A DNA stretch of 64,000 nt, taken from assembly GCF_003668045.3 (NCBI RefSeq), contig NW_023276807.1:228684167-228748166 (forward strand), read 5' to 3'. This stretch comes from Cricetulus griseus. Lineage: Eukaryota > Chordata > Mammalia > Rodentia > Cricetidae. This document shows, one piece after another, positions 48,831 to 60,130 of this stretch; positions within the stretch are counted from its first letter, which is position 1, and each line of letters starts with the position of its first letter. The notes under the pieces are model-generated. The model saw only the letters and a list, made by a program, of their open reading frames with translations, had not been told where the DNA came from and did not search any database. Made by a program: the position numbers and the translations under genes.

Positions 48831-50385
48831 TCAGCCATCAGAGCAATCTTGAAGAAAAAGATCAATTCTAGAAATGTCACCATATCTTATTTCAAGATAA
48901 ACATATTGGAGCTGGCACAAAATCAGAAATATAGAACAGTGGGATAGACAAAGGACCCACATATAAGCCCACACAGCTGCCATCACCTGATTTTTTGACA
49001 AAGATACCAAAAACATATGTTAGAGAAAAGATAGCCCCTTCAATAAATGGTGCTACAAAAACTGGATATTTACATGGAGAAGAATAAGAGCATTTCCCCA
49101 TTTCTCATCTTGCATAAAAATTAATTTTAAGTGGATCAAAGGTCTTAATGTAAAACACAACAATGAAACTGTCAAAAGGAACACTTCAAGATTATCAACA
49201 AGGGCTAGGACCTTCTGAAAATAATTCTCACAGCTTGGAAATAAAACTAAGGAGTGTCAGATAGGACTGCATCAAATTGAAACCTTTCCATACAGCAAAG
49301 GAAACAATTCAGTGCCGAGAGAGCCTCCAGGATAGGAGAAAACCTCTGCTAACTACACACTGGACAAAGGAGTGACATCAAGAATACATAAAAATGTAGG
49401 AGACTACATACCAAGAAAGCAAATTATCCAATCAATAAACTGACAGATAAAATAGTTCTCAAACTATGAATCACTGCAATAAATTTTCAACATCTTCAGC
49501 TATCATGGCAATGTAAATTAAAACAACACTGAGATTGCATTTCACCTCAGCCAGAAAGGCTGTAATTACAAAAGCAACTAACAACATTACTGGCAGGGAT
49601 GCACCGGAAAGGAAATCCATATTAACTGCTGGATAGGATGTAAACTAGTCAAAACATTGTGGAACTCAGTATGGAGATTCCTCTAAAAACTAAGGTGTGC
49701 CATGTGATCCACCTGTAATGCTTTCGGGCATATACACAACAGATGCTAAATCAGCACACTACAGAAATTCTGAGTGGTTTGCACTGCTCACATTCGGCAA
49801 GGTAGAGAATCAGCCTGAGTGTCCAACAGCAGGTGAATGAATAAGGAAAACCTGATGTGTGTTTTCATGGATTTTTATCCAGCCATGAAGAAAGAAATTA
49901 CATAATTTGCAGGAAAATTGATGCAACAGAAGAGCATCTAACTTAAAGACAAATATCACATATCTACTAGGGATTATAGATTTTATATGGAGATATATAA
50001 AATCAGAGTACCTATTGAGGACATAAAAGAATCAAGATTATCTGGGGGAATTAATAAAATACTAGGAGAGGGAAACAAGATGTAGGGGAGGATATAATTG
50101 TAGTACATAATATATTTATACGAAAATACCTTTATGAAACATCTCTTTGTACAATGAAGATATGCCAATAAACTCAGTAACAATAAAGAATAGTCTCCTA
50201 CATTAGCATTAATTTTATGCATTCAAACAGGAAAATGTTTAACTTTTTATCTACATTATATTCTGAGCTACAGAAAGGTAATCCAGTTTGTAAATATTCA
50301 ACAGCAATTATAACATGAAAAGGAAATGTTCATGAAATTACTGAGTTGATGACATTAATTTTTTCTTACATAAATTCAGCAAAAC

Positions 50386-50388
<3 letters not shown>

Positions 50389-50446
<58 letters not shown>
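50389..50446 (+). repeat. (TA)n-(GA)n compound microsatellite
   Basis: About 16 TA units then about 12 GA units, with no interruption. Confidence 0.97.
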
Positions 50447-50464
50447 ATTTCTTACTCAAAGGAC

Positions 50465-51050
50465 TACAGATGAAAAAACCAACTATGAGATAGATAGTAT
50501 CTCACCCCAGTTAGAATGGTTATTGAACAAAAAGAAGCCATGCCTATACTCAGTAGGGATACATGTTTCAGTCATTATGCAGAACAGTGTAGAGGATCCT
50601 CAGAAAACATGACCCTATTGCTCCATTCATGAGTGCTTATCCCAATCAACTGAAATGAGTTTCCAAATGTGATGTCTGCACTCTCATGTTCATTGTAGCA
50701 CTGTTCACAACAGCTAACTTACAGAATAAAAAGGATACACTACATATAGCCAAATAACATTCTGTATATAATAAAGGAGGAATTTTGGGGGTTTTGTAGC
50801 AAAAAAAAAATGGATGACTGGAGGACTTTAAATAAAAAACAAAACCATAGACACACAAAAAGCAAGTACCACCTGTTCTGTATAAGAGGCAAAATTTGCT
50901 GATCTGACTGTAGAATAATGATTATTAATGGGTAGACTCTAAGAAGAGATTGGATTTAATCAACACACACACACTATATAAGGAAATGTCCCACTGACCA
51001 TTAGTACTATGTACAATGAATATATGGCAATAAAAAATTTTTAAAAGTGT
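50465..51050 (+). mobile_element. L1M ORF2 end and 3' UTR, sense
   Basis: 'gagatagatagtatctcacc', 'gttagaatggttattgaaca', 'gttcattgtagcactgttca', 'gactgtagaataatgattat' and 'gaatatatggcaataaaaaa' follow the L1 C-terminal and 3' UTR order. It ends at the (TA)n tract that starts near 51058. Confidence 0.7.
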
Positions 51051-51057
51051 TACAAAA

Positions 51058-51095
<38 letters not shown>
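51058..51095 (+). repeat. (TA)n microsatellite
   Basis: About 19 TA units, possibly grown from the tail of the preceding L1. Confidence 0.95.
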
Positions 51096-51099
<4 letters not shown>

Positions 51100-51519
51100 A
51101 AGAAAATTCAGCCTAAGTTTATAACCTGTGGAAATAACTTTCAAAAATGAAGATAAAATAAAAACCTTCTCAAAAAGCATAAAGAATTTATCCCTACAAG
51201 ACTACAGCACCAAATGTATTTAAAATAAATATTTAGGATATGAACAATATGATTCCAGGATGGAATCTGTTTTTACAAGAAGGAATGATGAACACTCTAA
51301 CAATTCTGTGAGCATTTATAAATGTGTTTTCTCCATTCCTGAATCTCTCTGAAAAGTAATTGTGTGTTCAATGCAAATGACAATATATCATGGATCTTGG
51401 TAAAGTATTGGTCAATTTAATATGTACTTGGAAGTGTGTAAACAGTAGACATTAATTTGCAGATACAATTAAGGCACAATAATGAAGCCCTTAGCAAATA
51501 ATAAATAAAACTTTATACA

Positions 51520-51860
51520 TTCCTTTCCTAGAGCTCCTATAACAAGCTCCTCAATGTAGGTAGTTTGAAACTACAACAATTTATTTTCTCTCAGTTCTAG
51601 AGTTTAGAAGATCAAGGTGTTGACAGGGTCGTGCTTTCTGAAATCTTTAGAATCATCCTTGACACTTCTTAATGCCTGTTTGTCAGAAATCTGTGGCTGT
51701 TCTTGTTTTACAGCTACATGCTGGCTTTTAAGTCCACACTGTAAATTCATTACATCTACAATGCCCCTATTCATAACAAAAACACACTCTTGGCTCTTGA
51801 GAATTAGAACCTCAAAATACCTTTTAGTGGAGAATGTATAATTCAACTCATGTCAGTTTG
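51520..51860 (-). mobile_element. MLT1-like MaLR LTR, antisense
   Basis: 'cctagagctcctataacaag', 'gaaactacaacaatttattt' (reversed AATAAA region), 'ctcagttctagagtttagaa', 'gatcaaggtgttgacagggt' and 'cctcaaaatacct' are the antisense MLT1 order (3' end first). This is an old mammalian LTR. Confidence 0.68.
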
Positions 51861-52529
51861 TATTCCTTAGATATGTTTCTTTATTGTCTTGAATCCTGAT
51901 GAATTTAGAGAATATAAATATATGTAACAATGAAGTGTATACTAGGTATGTAAATTCACTTGGAATGAGAGTTACTTATGCCACCCCAAACACATTAGAA
52001 AGACGAGATTCGCTATTGACATTAAACTTTATTGCTTCCATAGATCACAAGACCCTCTGAATATTTCTTAATAAAAATATCAACTTTATAAAAGCATCAT
52101 ACCACACCAAACTTCTCTATTTTCAGAGACAGTAGACAATTAAACTGTCAGGCTCAAACCTAATGATAGTCTAGTAATAAACTACCATTTTGAAATACAA
52201 CTATATCCTAGATAAGATAGGAAATTACTTTGGCAGGGTCCCTGCAGGCTTTACAGCAGGCAGGGAAAGATGATAAGGGTGAAATAAGAATGACAACTCA
52301 ATCAGCCCAATTTTGGTAAGTGGTCTTGGGCCAAGACGTCTTGGAGTCTAACCAAGATCATTTTACTTTAGCCATATATAAACACAGCACAATTGGGGGG
52401 GGGATATTTAGATAACAATTAACTCAGACCTGTGAGTACAGCAAAGCTAAGACATGTTTCTACTGAAATTCTTTATAAAGTACATTTGACTTCTTTCATG
52501 AGAATGGGTACTGTTGACTCAAAGATAGT
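51861..52529. other. No gene recognised
   Basis: Unassigned, with a G8 run at 52396-52403. No family or exon seen. Confidence 0.4.
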
Positions 52530-52535
52530 GTCCAT

Positions 52536-52995
52536 TGCCAGGGTCCGGTCTGTATCAGTCCCATGCTACAGACACCATCTATTCTGGACTGATGTCTTTG
52601 GGGCTGCAATCGGAGTCAGCAGAACAGCCCCGGGACATCCCTGAGTGGGAGAGTATGGACGAGGACATTCCTAACTACCCAACGGTGTTAAGGATGAGAC
52701 AGAGGCATCTTGTTATCTCACGAGGGCTATCAGTCCATACTGGAGTCCACAGTTTTTTCAAGCATCCTCTTAAGTAGCTTACTAGTTTGTAGGCACATTC
52801 CACCAGCCCCAAGATTGGTGTGCATCTACCCAGGTGCCTAGGCCTATTGTTAAACAAACTGTGAACCATTCTCCACCAAGGTCAGGCATCCAGAGGTAAT
52901 CAGCCAGCATCTGAAAGACAATGGGAGATTCATGCTTCTGTGATTGAGCTGAGATTTGCACCCCAAAACATAATCGCTATTTTGGGGTCCTGACA
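52536..52995. mobile_element. Solo LTR (ERVK-like), 460 bp
   Basis: The element has TG...CA ends on the plus strand (TGCCAGGGTCC... ...GGGGTCCTGACA). Its ends form a short inverted repeat, since the minus strand begins TGTCAGGACCCC. It is flanked by a perfect 6-bp direct repeat GTCCAT at 52530-52535 and 52996-53001. The 6-bp duplication points to a class II retrovirus-like origin. Neither strand shows a clear AATAAA near a sensible R/U5 boundary, so orientation is left open. The body is more GC-rich and contains more CpG than its surroundings. I do not recognise the family. Confidence 0.82.
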
Positions 52996-53001
52996 GTCCA
53001 T

Positions 53002-53843
53002 GATGTAGAGTCTAGGGAGACTGACTGAGGGGAACATAATGCCTGGCTCCAGGGAAGCACAGATATCACTTAGGCTGTTGTAAAATACAAATGACATCTC
53101 TCAAAAGGATGAGTTTTATGACATAGAAGTAATGCTGAAAGTTTTAAGGGCCTGAGAAATGTAAAAGATAATTCTGGAAAATATAGGCAGAGCCTGTCTC
53201 ATCAGATAGTAAAAGATCACCATGTTGTAAACTGCATTTTTCCCTAGCATTCTGGAAAAACAGCAAAGTATCTCATTTCATTGAAGAAGTAAGCTGTTTG
53301 TTTAACTCTGCTGGATTCTCCAGTGCTCATCTGTGTGCACAAGGCCTTTTGCCCTCTACAGAAAATGTCAAGATTGAATGTTTCTCACTTTACAATAAAC
53401 AAGGCCTTCAGTTTCACACTAGAAAGGACATGACCATCAAGCCTGTGGTAAGTCATTTCATGGAGTGCTGACTGTGCCTCCCACTCAAAAAAAAAAAAAA
53501 AAAAAAGCATACAATGAGAGTTTTCAAACCAAACTTAGAAGTAACTTCTCTGACAAAGACAATTTGTTTATAATTCAGGCTGTATAGTATAGATGAGAGA
53601 AAAGGAATAAAGCCTAAAATGTATCACTGTGGTGCCACGAAAAATATGAAAGTATGAAACAAGAAGAAAACAAGTTTACATTCAGGAAATACTTTTCTTT
53701 CATCAAAGTGGAACTACTAAGAGGACACATTGGAAAGAATGAAGCACCGGAAAAATCAGGTCAGAAGGCCAAGTGGCAATGATGGAGTAGAGCAAAACCT
53801 TAGAGTCAAACCAAAGCAAATGTTAGTACCTAAGATACTCATT
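53002..53843. other. No gene; poly(A) run at 53487-53506
   Basis: A 20-base A run could be the tail of an unrecognised retrocopy on the plus strand, but the sequence before it matches no SINE, L1 or gene that I know. Confidence 0.35.
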
Positions 53844-54016
53844 AGAAAATAGTGATACATGCCTTTAATCCCAGCACTCGGGAGGCAGAGGCAAGTGGAT
53901 CTCTGGGAGTTTGAGACCAGCCTGGTCTACAAGAGCTAGTTCCAGGACAGCCTCCAAAGCCACAGAGAAACCCTGTCTCAAAAGACCAAAAAAGAAAAAA
54001 GAAAAGAAAATAGTGA
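53844..54016 (+). mobile_element. B1 SINE with 12-bp target duplication
   Basis: A 5'-truncated B1 (body from 53856: 'catgcctttaatcccagcac', 'cctccaaagccacagagaaa') with a long A-rich tail. The 12-bp agaaaatagtga at 53844-53855 is repeated exactly at 54005-54016. The crisp duplication and low divergence suggest a fairly young insertion. Confidence 0.95.
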
Positions 54017-54209
54017 ATCACACATTGTAAGAATTCAATAAATTTTAGATGATATAATATCATTTGATAATGCTACACAATAGACATATCAATATTTAAC
54101 AAAATTTAACTGCCTTATTAATACATATATGTGTATATGTAAATCAAACATTAAATAATACAGTATTATACTGCATATAGAGAATTATAATTATTAGCTT
54201 TCCCATGTA

Positions 54210-54500
54210 TCATTAATAAACTTGCTAAGAAATCCAAGGGAAAAAATCTCTCTTATAATGGCTTCAAAACATACAATGTCTAGGAATAAAGGTGGAAAAA
54301 TCTCTCATGCTTTCTGGTCAGAATTAGTATAGTGAAAATGACTACTTTACCTAAAGTGGTCTATGAATTCAGTACCATCCCCCGTTAAAACAAAAAAATA
54401 TTCATAACAAGAAAAAATAATCAAAAATTGATATATTTGCAAACAAAGTAAGCCTAAGCATAAAGCAAGACTGCAAAAACAGTAATAAAAGCAGTTTAGC
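54210..54500 (+). mobile_element. L1M ORF2 fragment, sense
   Basis: 'ataatggcttcaaaacatac', 'aatgtctaggaataaaggtg' and 'gaattcagtaccatcccc' match, in order, the ORF2 part after the RT domain ('atagcatcaaaaagaataaaa', 'ttaggaataaac', 'gattcaatgcaatcccta'). Confidence 0.65.
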
Positions 54501-54931
54501 AGCATGCTCTAAGATGGGAAGAGGGAAATCCAGCCTTTGGGTTTGTCACGTGGCACTATTAACTGCCTGGTTTTTAACAACAAACACATGAAAAAAAAAA
54601 AGAAAGAAAATACAGCTCACTAAAAGGAAAATATAGAATATAGAAAGTGTCTCATCAAAAGAAGCTACTTGGGCCTTTTGAACCAAGTCTTCAGATCAGC
54701 TCATATAGCCAGTGTACCAAATGGGGATAGCAAACTAGCTCAAGGATGCTCTATCCACATGTAACAGTATCAGAAAAGAGAATACATGTTACGACAACTG
54801 AACAGAAATCCTATAGGTCAAGGTGTAATTGAGATTAAAGAAAAGAATGGCCAGTCTGGTGTAAGAGAAAATTTAAGTGGACAAAAAAAAAGAAAAATGA
54901 AAGGCAGTAAACAAATAGATTCATTTAATAG

Positions 54932-55293
54932 TTGTGGTAGTTTGAATGTATGTGACCTCCATAATCTCATAGTGAATGGCACCATTAGGAGGTGTGGCTT
55001 TGTTTGAGTGGTTATGGCCTTATTGGAGGAAATGTGTTACAGTGGAGGTGGACTTTGAGATTTCCTATACTCATCCTATGAGTCAGTTGACTTCTTGTTG
55101 CTTCTGAGTCAAGATATAGGACTATCAGCTTCAGTACCAAGTCGGCCTCTTATGCCATCATGCCCCCTGTCATGATGATAATGGACTGAACCTTTGAAAC
55201 TGTAAGTGAGCCACCTCAATTGAAGTTTTCATTTATAAGAGTTACTATAGTCACGGTGTCCCTTCACAGCAATGGAAACTCTAACTAGGACAA
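54932..55293 (+). mobile_element. MaLR-like solo LTR, sense
   Basis: 'gttgtggtagtttgaatgta' start, 'gaggtgtggctttgtttgag', 'catgatgataatggactgaa' and the end 'tcacagcaatggaaactcta' with 'actaggaca'. It is full length, about 362 bp, and the same family as 61403-61712. Confidence 0.68.
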
Positions 55294-55486
55294 TACTCAA
55301 CTTGAGGACCTGAATAAAGAAGAAAATTAATCTGTGGGATACTGGGTCTATTAAGAGGTACAGGGTCAAGTGTGAAGGAGATCACAGAAAGAATTCTAGC
55401 AACAGTTTTTACAGTAATAATTTGAAGGTCTATAGGGAACCAACAGGCCAAAAACTCAAAAAGATTTGCAACCTTTCTTGGAACTG

Positions 55487-55720
55487 GAGTTTTAATTTGC
55501 TAGCATATGGTGCAAGAAATGCCTGCTTGTGCAATAGTGGCAGGAGCGTCATGGAAGTAACCTGGTACCTTCTGATTGGATTTTAAGTTCCATTCCACAA
55601 GATGAAATCCTTACCTGAAATCATTATCGGTCAAGAAACTGTAATTAGACAGGTCCTAGGTCCTAATGGGGAAGCTATGCTATGCTGCTAAATAGACATA
55701 ATATTAAACTGATTTTGAAG
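55487..55720 (+). mobile_element. Lx-type L1 3' UTR-like repeat, copy 1
   Basis: 'aatgcctgcttgtgcaatag', 'cttctgattggattttaagt' and 'ggtcctaggtcctaat' align in order with the segment at 58552-58800. The pattern resembles a rodent L1 3' UTR part, though the name is uncertain. Confidence 0.5.
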
Positions 55721-57020
55721 CAAGGAAATAAAAATATCTACACATAGAAACATTAGTCAGATTTGAAAAGTGAACACAAAGAGCTAACCTAGAAGTATTT
55801 ATCATCTTAGAAAACATGACAATTTAAAATGTTCTTAGTCATACCTTAGACACATGCATAAACTAAGGAACACCAAAAGGAAGGTTATCTTTATCATAAA
55901 ATTGCAAAGGGTTTGCCAGAGTGACTGACTTAAATGACTTAAAAACTTTGAGTTGCTGATAACTAGATTTAATGTAGAGGGGATACTGGGATGGTTAATA
56001 TTCTTGGGAGTGTCTCTTCTTAGGCAATAACACAAAATGTGGAAAGCTACAGTAAAGGCAATTAAATGTTGATCTAGACTGACATCCTGATGTAATTCTT
56101 ATAATGTTAGCTTATTTGAAAGTTGGGTCATTGAACATGTGATTACATCATATGAAAGTCATGCCAGTGTACAGTGGGCTCTCTGGTATGATGGTGTCTT
56201 CACAGGAAGAGACAAATGAGGTAGAAGAGTCAAGTGGCCTCACATAAAGAGACAAGTACCCAGGGAACAGAGCCCTGCAGTGAGGAGTGGGGGTCTAAGG
56301 ATCTCAGGGGGTGTGCTTCCTCCAAGACTTCCACTTCAGACTGAAAAAAAAGCATATTTTGAGGTGCCAAGTCATGGATTTTGGGTCATTTTGATATGGC
56401 AGCCTTAGGAAGTGAATGCAAATGTATTTGCAAAGTAACTATTGGAAATACACGGCTAGCTGTTAGGTAAAAGGATAAAATTGGATCTCACCTTTCCCAA
56501 TATACAAGTTAATTAAAAACTGATCATTAATCCCATAGAAGAAAGCATATACATGTGTGACCTCAAAACAGACAACTGTTTCTCTCCTGCAAAACAAAAA
56601 GGGCAAGAGGCAGAGTACCTTCAACAAAATGTCAAAGCTGAAAAACGTCTTCAAAAGCACCCTCAAGGATATCAAAGAGCAGAACAGAGCATCTTTGCAG
56701 ACCGTGCTAAGACACTTAGATCACGTAAACACAGACACACCTTCACATGTGTGCACGTGCATACACATACACGTATCTATTTTACAACTCAAGGAGAAAA
56801 GACAACACAATTCCTGATCTCTAAAGACAATTTGAATAGATCTTTCTCAAAACAGAAAAGTTATAAGAAAAAAAGTATAGGATGCATGAAGGGTGCCTAA
56901 AACCATTGGTCATTTGGAAAATGCCAACCAATGCCACAGAGAAAAGGGGGAAGAGAGAAGTAGGGAAAGAGTGGGTGTCAACAGTAGAGGCACTGGGATA
57001 AATGTGCCCAACCTGAAAAT
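55721..57020. other. No gene recognised
   Basis: Unassigned AT-rich sequence. The two overlapping plus-strand frames at 56553-56900 are in A-rich sequence and show no domain. Confidence 0.4.
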
Positions 57021-57022
57021 AT

Positions 57023-57072
57023 TTTTTTCAAGACAGGGTTTCTCTGTGTAGCTTTGGAGTCTGTTCTGGAAT
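57023..57072 (-). mobile_element. B1 3' fragment, antisense
   Basis: 'ttcaagacagggtttctctg' with 'tgtagctttggagtctgttc' is the reversed cricetid B1 3' half, about 50 bases long. Confidence 0.85.
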
Positions 57073-57079
57073 TCTTATC

Positions 57080-57235
57080 CTACAGGTTAGGGGATGCAAT
57101 ATTGTGGTTATTTGGGGAAACAGTCTGGCATCTCCACAAAAGGTAAAAATCATGTTACCACATGACCCATAAAATATAGTTCTAACTGTATTCAAGAGAA
57201 TTAAAAACATGCCCACAGCAGCATTTGTAATTTTT
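57080..57235 (+). mobile_element. L1M ORF2 3' fragment, sense
   Basis: 'tggggaaacagtctggcatc' and 'atgttaccacatgacccata' match the ORF2 C-terminal part ('aaacagtttggcagttcc', 'accatatgacccagc'). Confidence 0.6.
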
Positions 57236-57239
57236 TTTA

Positions 57240-57360
57240 ACCTTAGTTAGCCCTTCTAACTCGGGTGAGATAAAACATGTAAGTACTTCTAATTTGCATT
57301 TCCCTGATGCCTGAAGATGTTGAACATTTCTTTAAATGTTTCTCAGCTATTTGTGTTTCA
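57240..57360 (-). mobile_element. Inverted 5' part of a rodent L1
   Basis: 'cttctaatttgcatttccct', 'gatgttgaacatttctttaa' and 'tgtttctcagctatttgtgt' are antisense L1 ORF2. They come from just upstream, in the L1 map, of the sense sequence that follows at 57362. This arrangement is the usual result of twin-primed L1 insertion. Confidence 0.72.
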
Positions 57361-57361
57361 G

Positions 57362-58010
57362 GCTGGTTTGGATATAGTGAAAGGGGAACACAAATTCACT
57401 GATGTGAAAATCAGTGTGGAGGTTCCACATAAAGCTCAAATTAGATCTACCCCGTGATTCAGCTATTCTATACATTGGTATATACCCAAATGACTCTGTT
57501 TCCTGCAATGCAGATACTTGCTCATCCACGTTCATTGATGCTCTATTCATAATAGCCCTGAAATGGAAACAGCTTAGACGTCCATCAACTGATGGACAAT
57601 GAAAACATGGTATGTTTATACAATGGGATATTATTTGAAAAATGAATTTATAGATAAATAGATCGAGCTAGAAATAATAGTTTTTTGTGAAGTAATTGTA
57701 GGGAGACACCGTAACCATGCCTTCTAAGGGCTGGCTAGAGGTGTGTCCCACCACCAGTAGTCCGTGATGGTCAGGATATATATTTATTATGTAGCCCACT
57801 GGCAGGCAAGTAGAACAAGCCAAAACAGCAGGGAAAAGAGAGCTATTGTGTACATTCCCTATCCCTTTAAACCTTTACCACGTCACCTGATGGGCGTGGT
57901 CAGGCACATCTGTAGCCAGCCCTTAGGAGGCATGGTTACCATGCCTCCCTACAGGTAACCAAGACTCAGAAAGACAAACAGTAAATGTTTTCTCTAGTCT
58001 GCGGTTAAAG
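57362..58010 (+). mobile_element. Rodent L1 ORF2 end and 3' side, sense, split by a 257-bp element
   Basis: 'tgtggaggttccacataaag', 'attggtatatacccaaatga', 'ccacgttcattgatgctcta' and 'cgtccatcaactgatggaca' are sense ORF2. After the inserted element (57697-57953) the L1 resumes with 'aaccaagactcagaaagaca', which in related L1 copies follows directly on 'gtgaggtaac'. Confidence 0.78.
57697..57953. mobile_element. 257-bp LTR-like element with ~58-bp terminal inverted repeats
   Basis: The ends are TGTAGGGAG and CTCCCTACA. The first 58 bases match the reverse complement of the last 58 at about 49 positions, including the blocks GTAACCATGCCT and CTAAGGGCTGGCTA. Both flanks are L1, so the edges are fixed by the L1 break. 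Flanking hexamers agtaat (57691-57696) and ggtaac (57954-57959) share four of six bases, a possible decayed 6-bp target duplication. AATAAA on the minus strand (57783-57788 reversed) would suit an LTR read on that strand. It could be a small solo LTR with unusual palindromic ends, or a TIR-type DNA element. I do not recognise the family. Confidence 0.7.
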
Positions 58011-58151
58011 GATAATAGAAGAGTAAGGCTAAACAATGGTGAGGTAACAAAGAACAGGGCAAAAGGAAGAATATGGGTTAGAGAGACATAACACTATAGA
58101 CTTTCCAAAAAAGTCATGTGCATATTTACTATTATAGAAGCTTCTATGTAT

Positions 58152-58153
<2 letters not shown>

Positions 58154-58191
<38 letters not shown>
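58154..58191 (+). repeat. (GT)n microsatellite
   Basis: About 19 uninterrupted GT units. Confidence 0.97.
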
Positions 58192-58194
<3 letters not shown>

Positions 58195-58551
58195 GAGTTT
58201 AAATGAAATCATACTATAACAGAGCACTAACACCCCCAACAACCAGAAACAGTTTCCTTCCTCTTTGGGAGTTCTTGTCAAATGAGGTGCTATACTCCCT
58301 CCCCCAAATCACACCAGACTATTGCCAATGCTATTGGTTATCATCTACAACTTGACAGTAAGACTTTATACTGCTGAAGATATTACATACATGCATCACA
58401 GATCATGGAGAATCAAGCTGGCACTGACCTTCAAACCTTTTCTCAACTGGCTAGGCTTCATAGTGCTGGAAGTTTCTGTGCAAACTACCAAAGGAGAAAA
58501 GAAATCAGCAATCATACCCAGTTATGAACTCTGCAACCTACAATAATGACT

Positions 58552-58800
58552 GGCCTGGCAAGGCATGCCTACTGGTACAGTAGTGCACAAGTATCGTGGA
58601 ACAACCAAATTCTTTTTGATTGTACTTAAGTCCTACTCTATATCTGGCACCATTATCAGGCCAATATTGTATGATATCAACATGCCCTAGGCCCTAGAGC
58701 AAAACCTACTGTTATTCTCTAAATGTACGTATTAAACCAAGCCCTAATGACTTATCATTATATCATAGATTATTGCACCTGCCCTCATCAGAGAAGCTTC
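58552..58800 (+). mobile_element. Lx-type L1 3' UTR-like repeat, copy 2
   Basis: 'aaggcatgcctactggtaca', 'ctttttgattgtacttaagt', 'ccctaggccctagagcaaaa' and 'catcagagaagcttctttta' follow the same order as 55487-55720 and a rodent L1 3' UTR pattern I remember from mouse. Confidence 0.5.
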
Positions 58801-59814
58801 TTTTATTATACAAAGTAATACATTTCCATACTGTGTTTGATAAATATTGTCCATGTTCCATTGCCAAGAAGAGCGGAGACTGCGTCTTCTGAAGCAGGAA
58901 GACCATGGCAGTTATTTACTCCTATCTATAAGTCATTCCCTAATAAATACCTGTTTATCATTTATCTTGGGTCTGGTGAACTCATTTAAACCCCATCTTC
59001 CATCTAGTGTCATTTAGAGACTGTGATAGTGAAAAGAATCTCATGATCTCTTCAGACTTTACTCATGCATCTCTTAAGCTTTAGAATAAAATCATGCCAA
59101 ACTCACAGATACAATTGCCATAACTAGATGAGGCATGCAGCAGCCAGAATGACCCCTTCATATGCACTGCTTTGTAGTGGTGTTTTTCTTTTAATATTAT
59201 TATTCTAAATGAGAAGATCCCCTAAAGAAAAGTTTGCTATCGGCATGAAGATGACAACTACATGATCCCACAGTTGGACAACACACAATCCTTCTCAAAT
59301 TTAAAAAAAGATAGAGAAAAGTTAGATATATGTAATGTGACATTAAATATAGGTTGCCTGTACTGCCCATGAATAAATAGCACTATGTCTTTTACAGTTA
59401 AAAATCAATATGAAACGATATTCTAGAACAATTTTGTTTTTTAGCAAATGATATTAAACAACCAATAAATCAAATGTGCTTAGGAAAGACAGCTCATCCA
59501 CTTTGGCAGCTAAGGACAGGTCAAAAGTCCCCTCAGCAAAAAGCACAGATCAGAACTCAAACTCTGTACTTAGGTGCCCAAAGTTTCTTATAAAACCTCA
59601 CAGCCACTATGGCCTATTGGTAGTGACTATTCAGGAGCCTGGCAAAGACAATTTGTCTTCCATCTCTATTCACTTGTTTTATAAACAGAGGCACTGTGCA
59701 CTTATGGTATAGGCAGAACTAGCCTCATGGGTGCAGGACAGGGACAAGATCCTGTAGGTGCCCTGGAGGCCTCCCCTCCAAGCGTCCACTGCTTCTGATG
59801 GGCTTAGAATAGGA
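58801..59814. other. No gene recognised
   Basis: Unassigned. 'cctaataaatacctgtttat' near 58949 has an LTR R/U5 look, but no ends can be set. Confidence 0.35.
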
Positions 59815-60130
59815 AACGTCTCCCTCTACAACATGAAATGTCTTTTCACTGGTAGTATCGCTTTGGGAGGTCATGGAGCCTTTGGAAGGTTTGTCCTAAC
59901 AGGAAAAAGCAGGTGCTTGGAGTGGAACTTTGAAGGTTTTACTTGTCCCTGGTTCCATCCTTGTTCTCTGGTGCACTGCAATGGTGCTGTGAGGTTCCTC
60001 TGCCGTCCACTCCCACCACCATTCTCCTACCGTAATGGACTGGACACCCTCTGAATCCATGAGCTGAAATAAAGATTTCTTATCTTAAGATGATGCTGTG
60101 GATCACAACAGCAGCAAAGTAACTAATACA
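59815..60130 (+). mobile_element. MaLR-like LTR, sense
   Basis: 'cgctttgggaggtcatggag', 'ggaactttgaaggttttact', 'catgagctgaaataaagatt' (AATAAA) and the end 'cagcagcaaagtaactaata' follow the MaLR order. The start is less clear than the end. Confidence 0.6.

Larger units (their letters stand above)
47380..50196 (+). mobile_element. Ancient L1M, sense, ORF2 through 3' end, with two nested insertions
   Basis: Ordered ORF2 phrases: 'ctcaacacaataatagtgca', 'aacatctctgcagaa'-like at 47583, 'attatttcctgtattctatc', 'aacttt-gacaaag' variants, 'gagttggttctttgaagaca' (48378), 'gtttttga-caaagatacc' (48990), 'ggtctaggaccttctgaaaa' variant (49202), 'gggcatatacacaacagatg' (49730) and the 3' end 'tatgccaataaactcagtaa' (50161). 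It is interrupted by a SINE (47947-48240) and an ERVL-like LTR (48466-48830). No frame survives beyond a few dozen codons. Confidence 0.8.

Noticed and set aside
53487..53506. Poly(A) run as the tail of a processed pseudogene
   Set aside because: The preceding several hundred bases match no gene or retroposon I recognise, and no flanking duplication was found.
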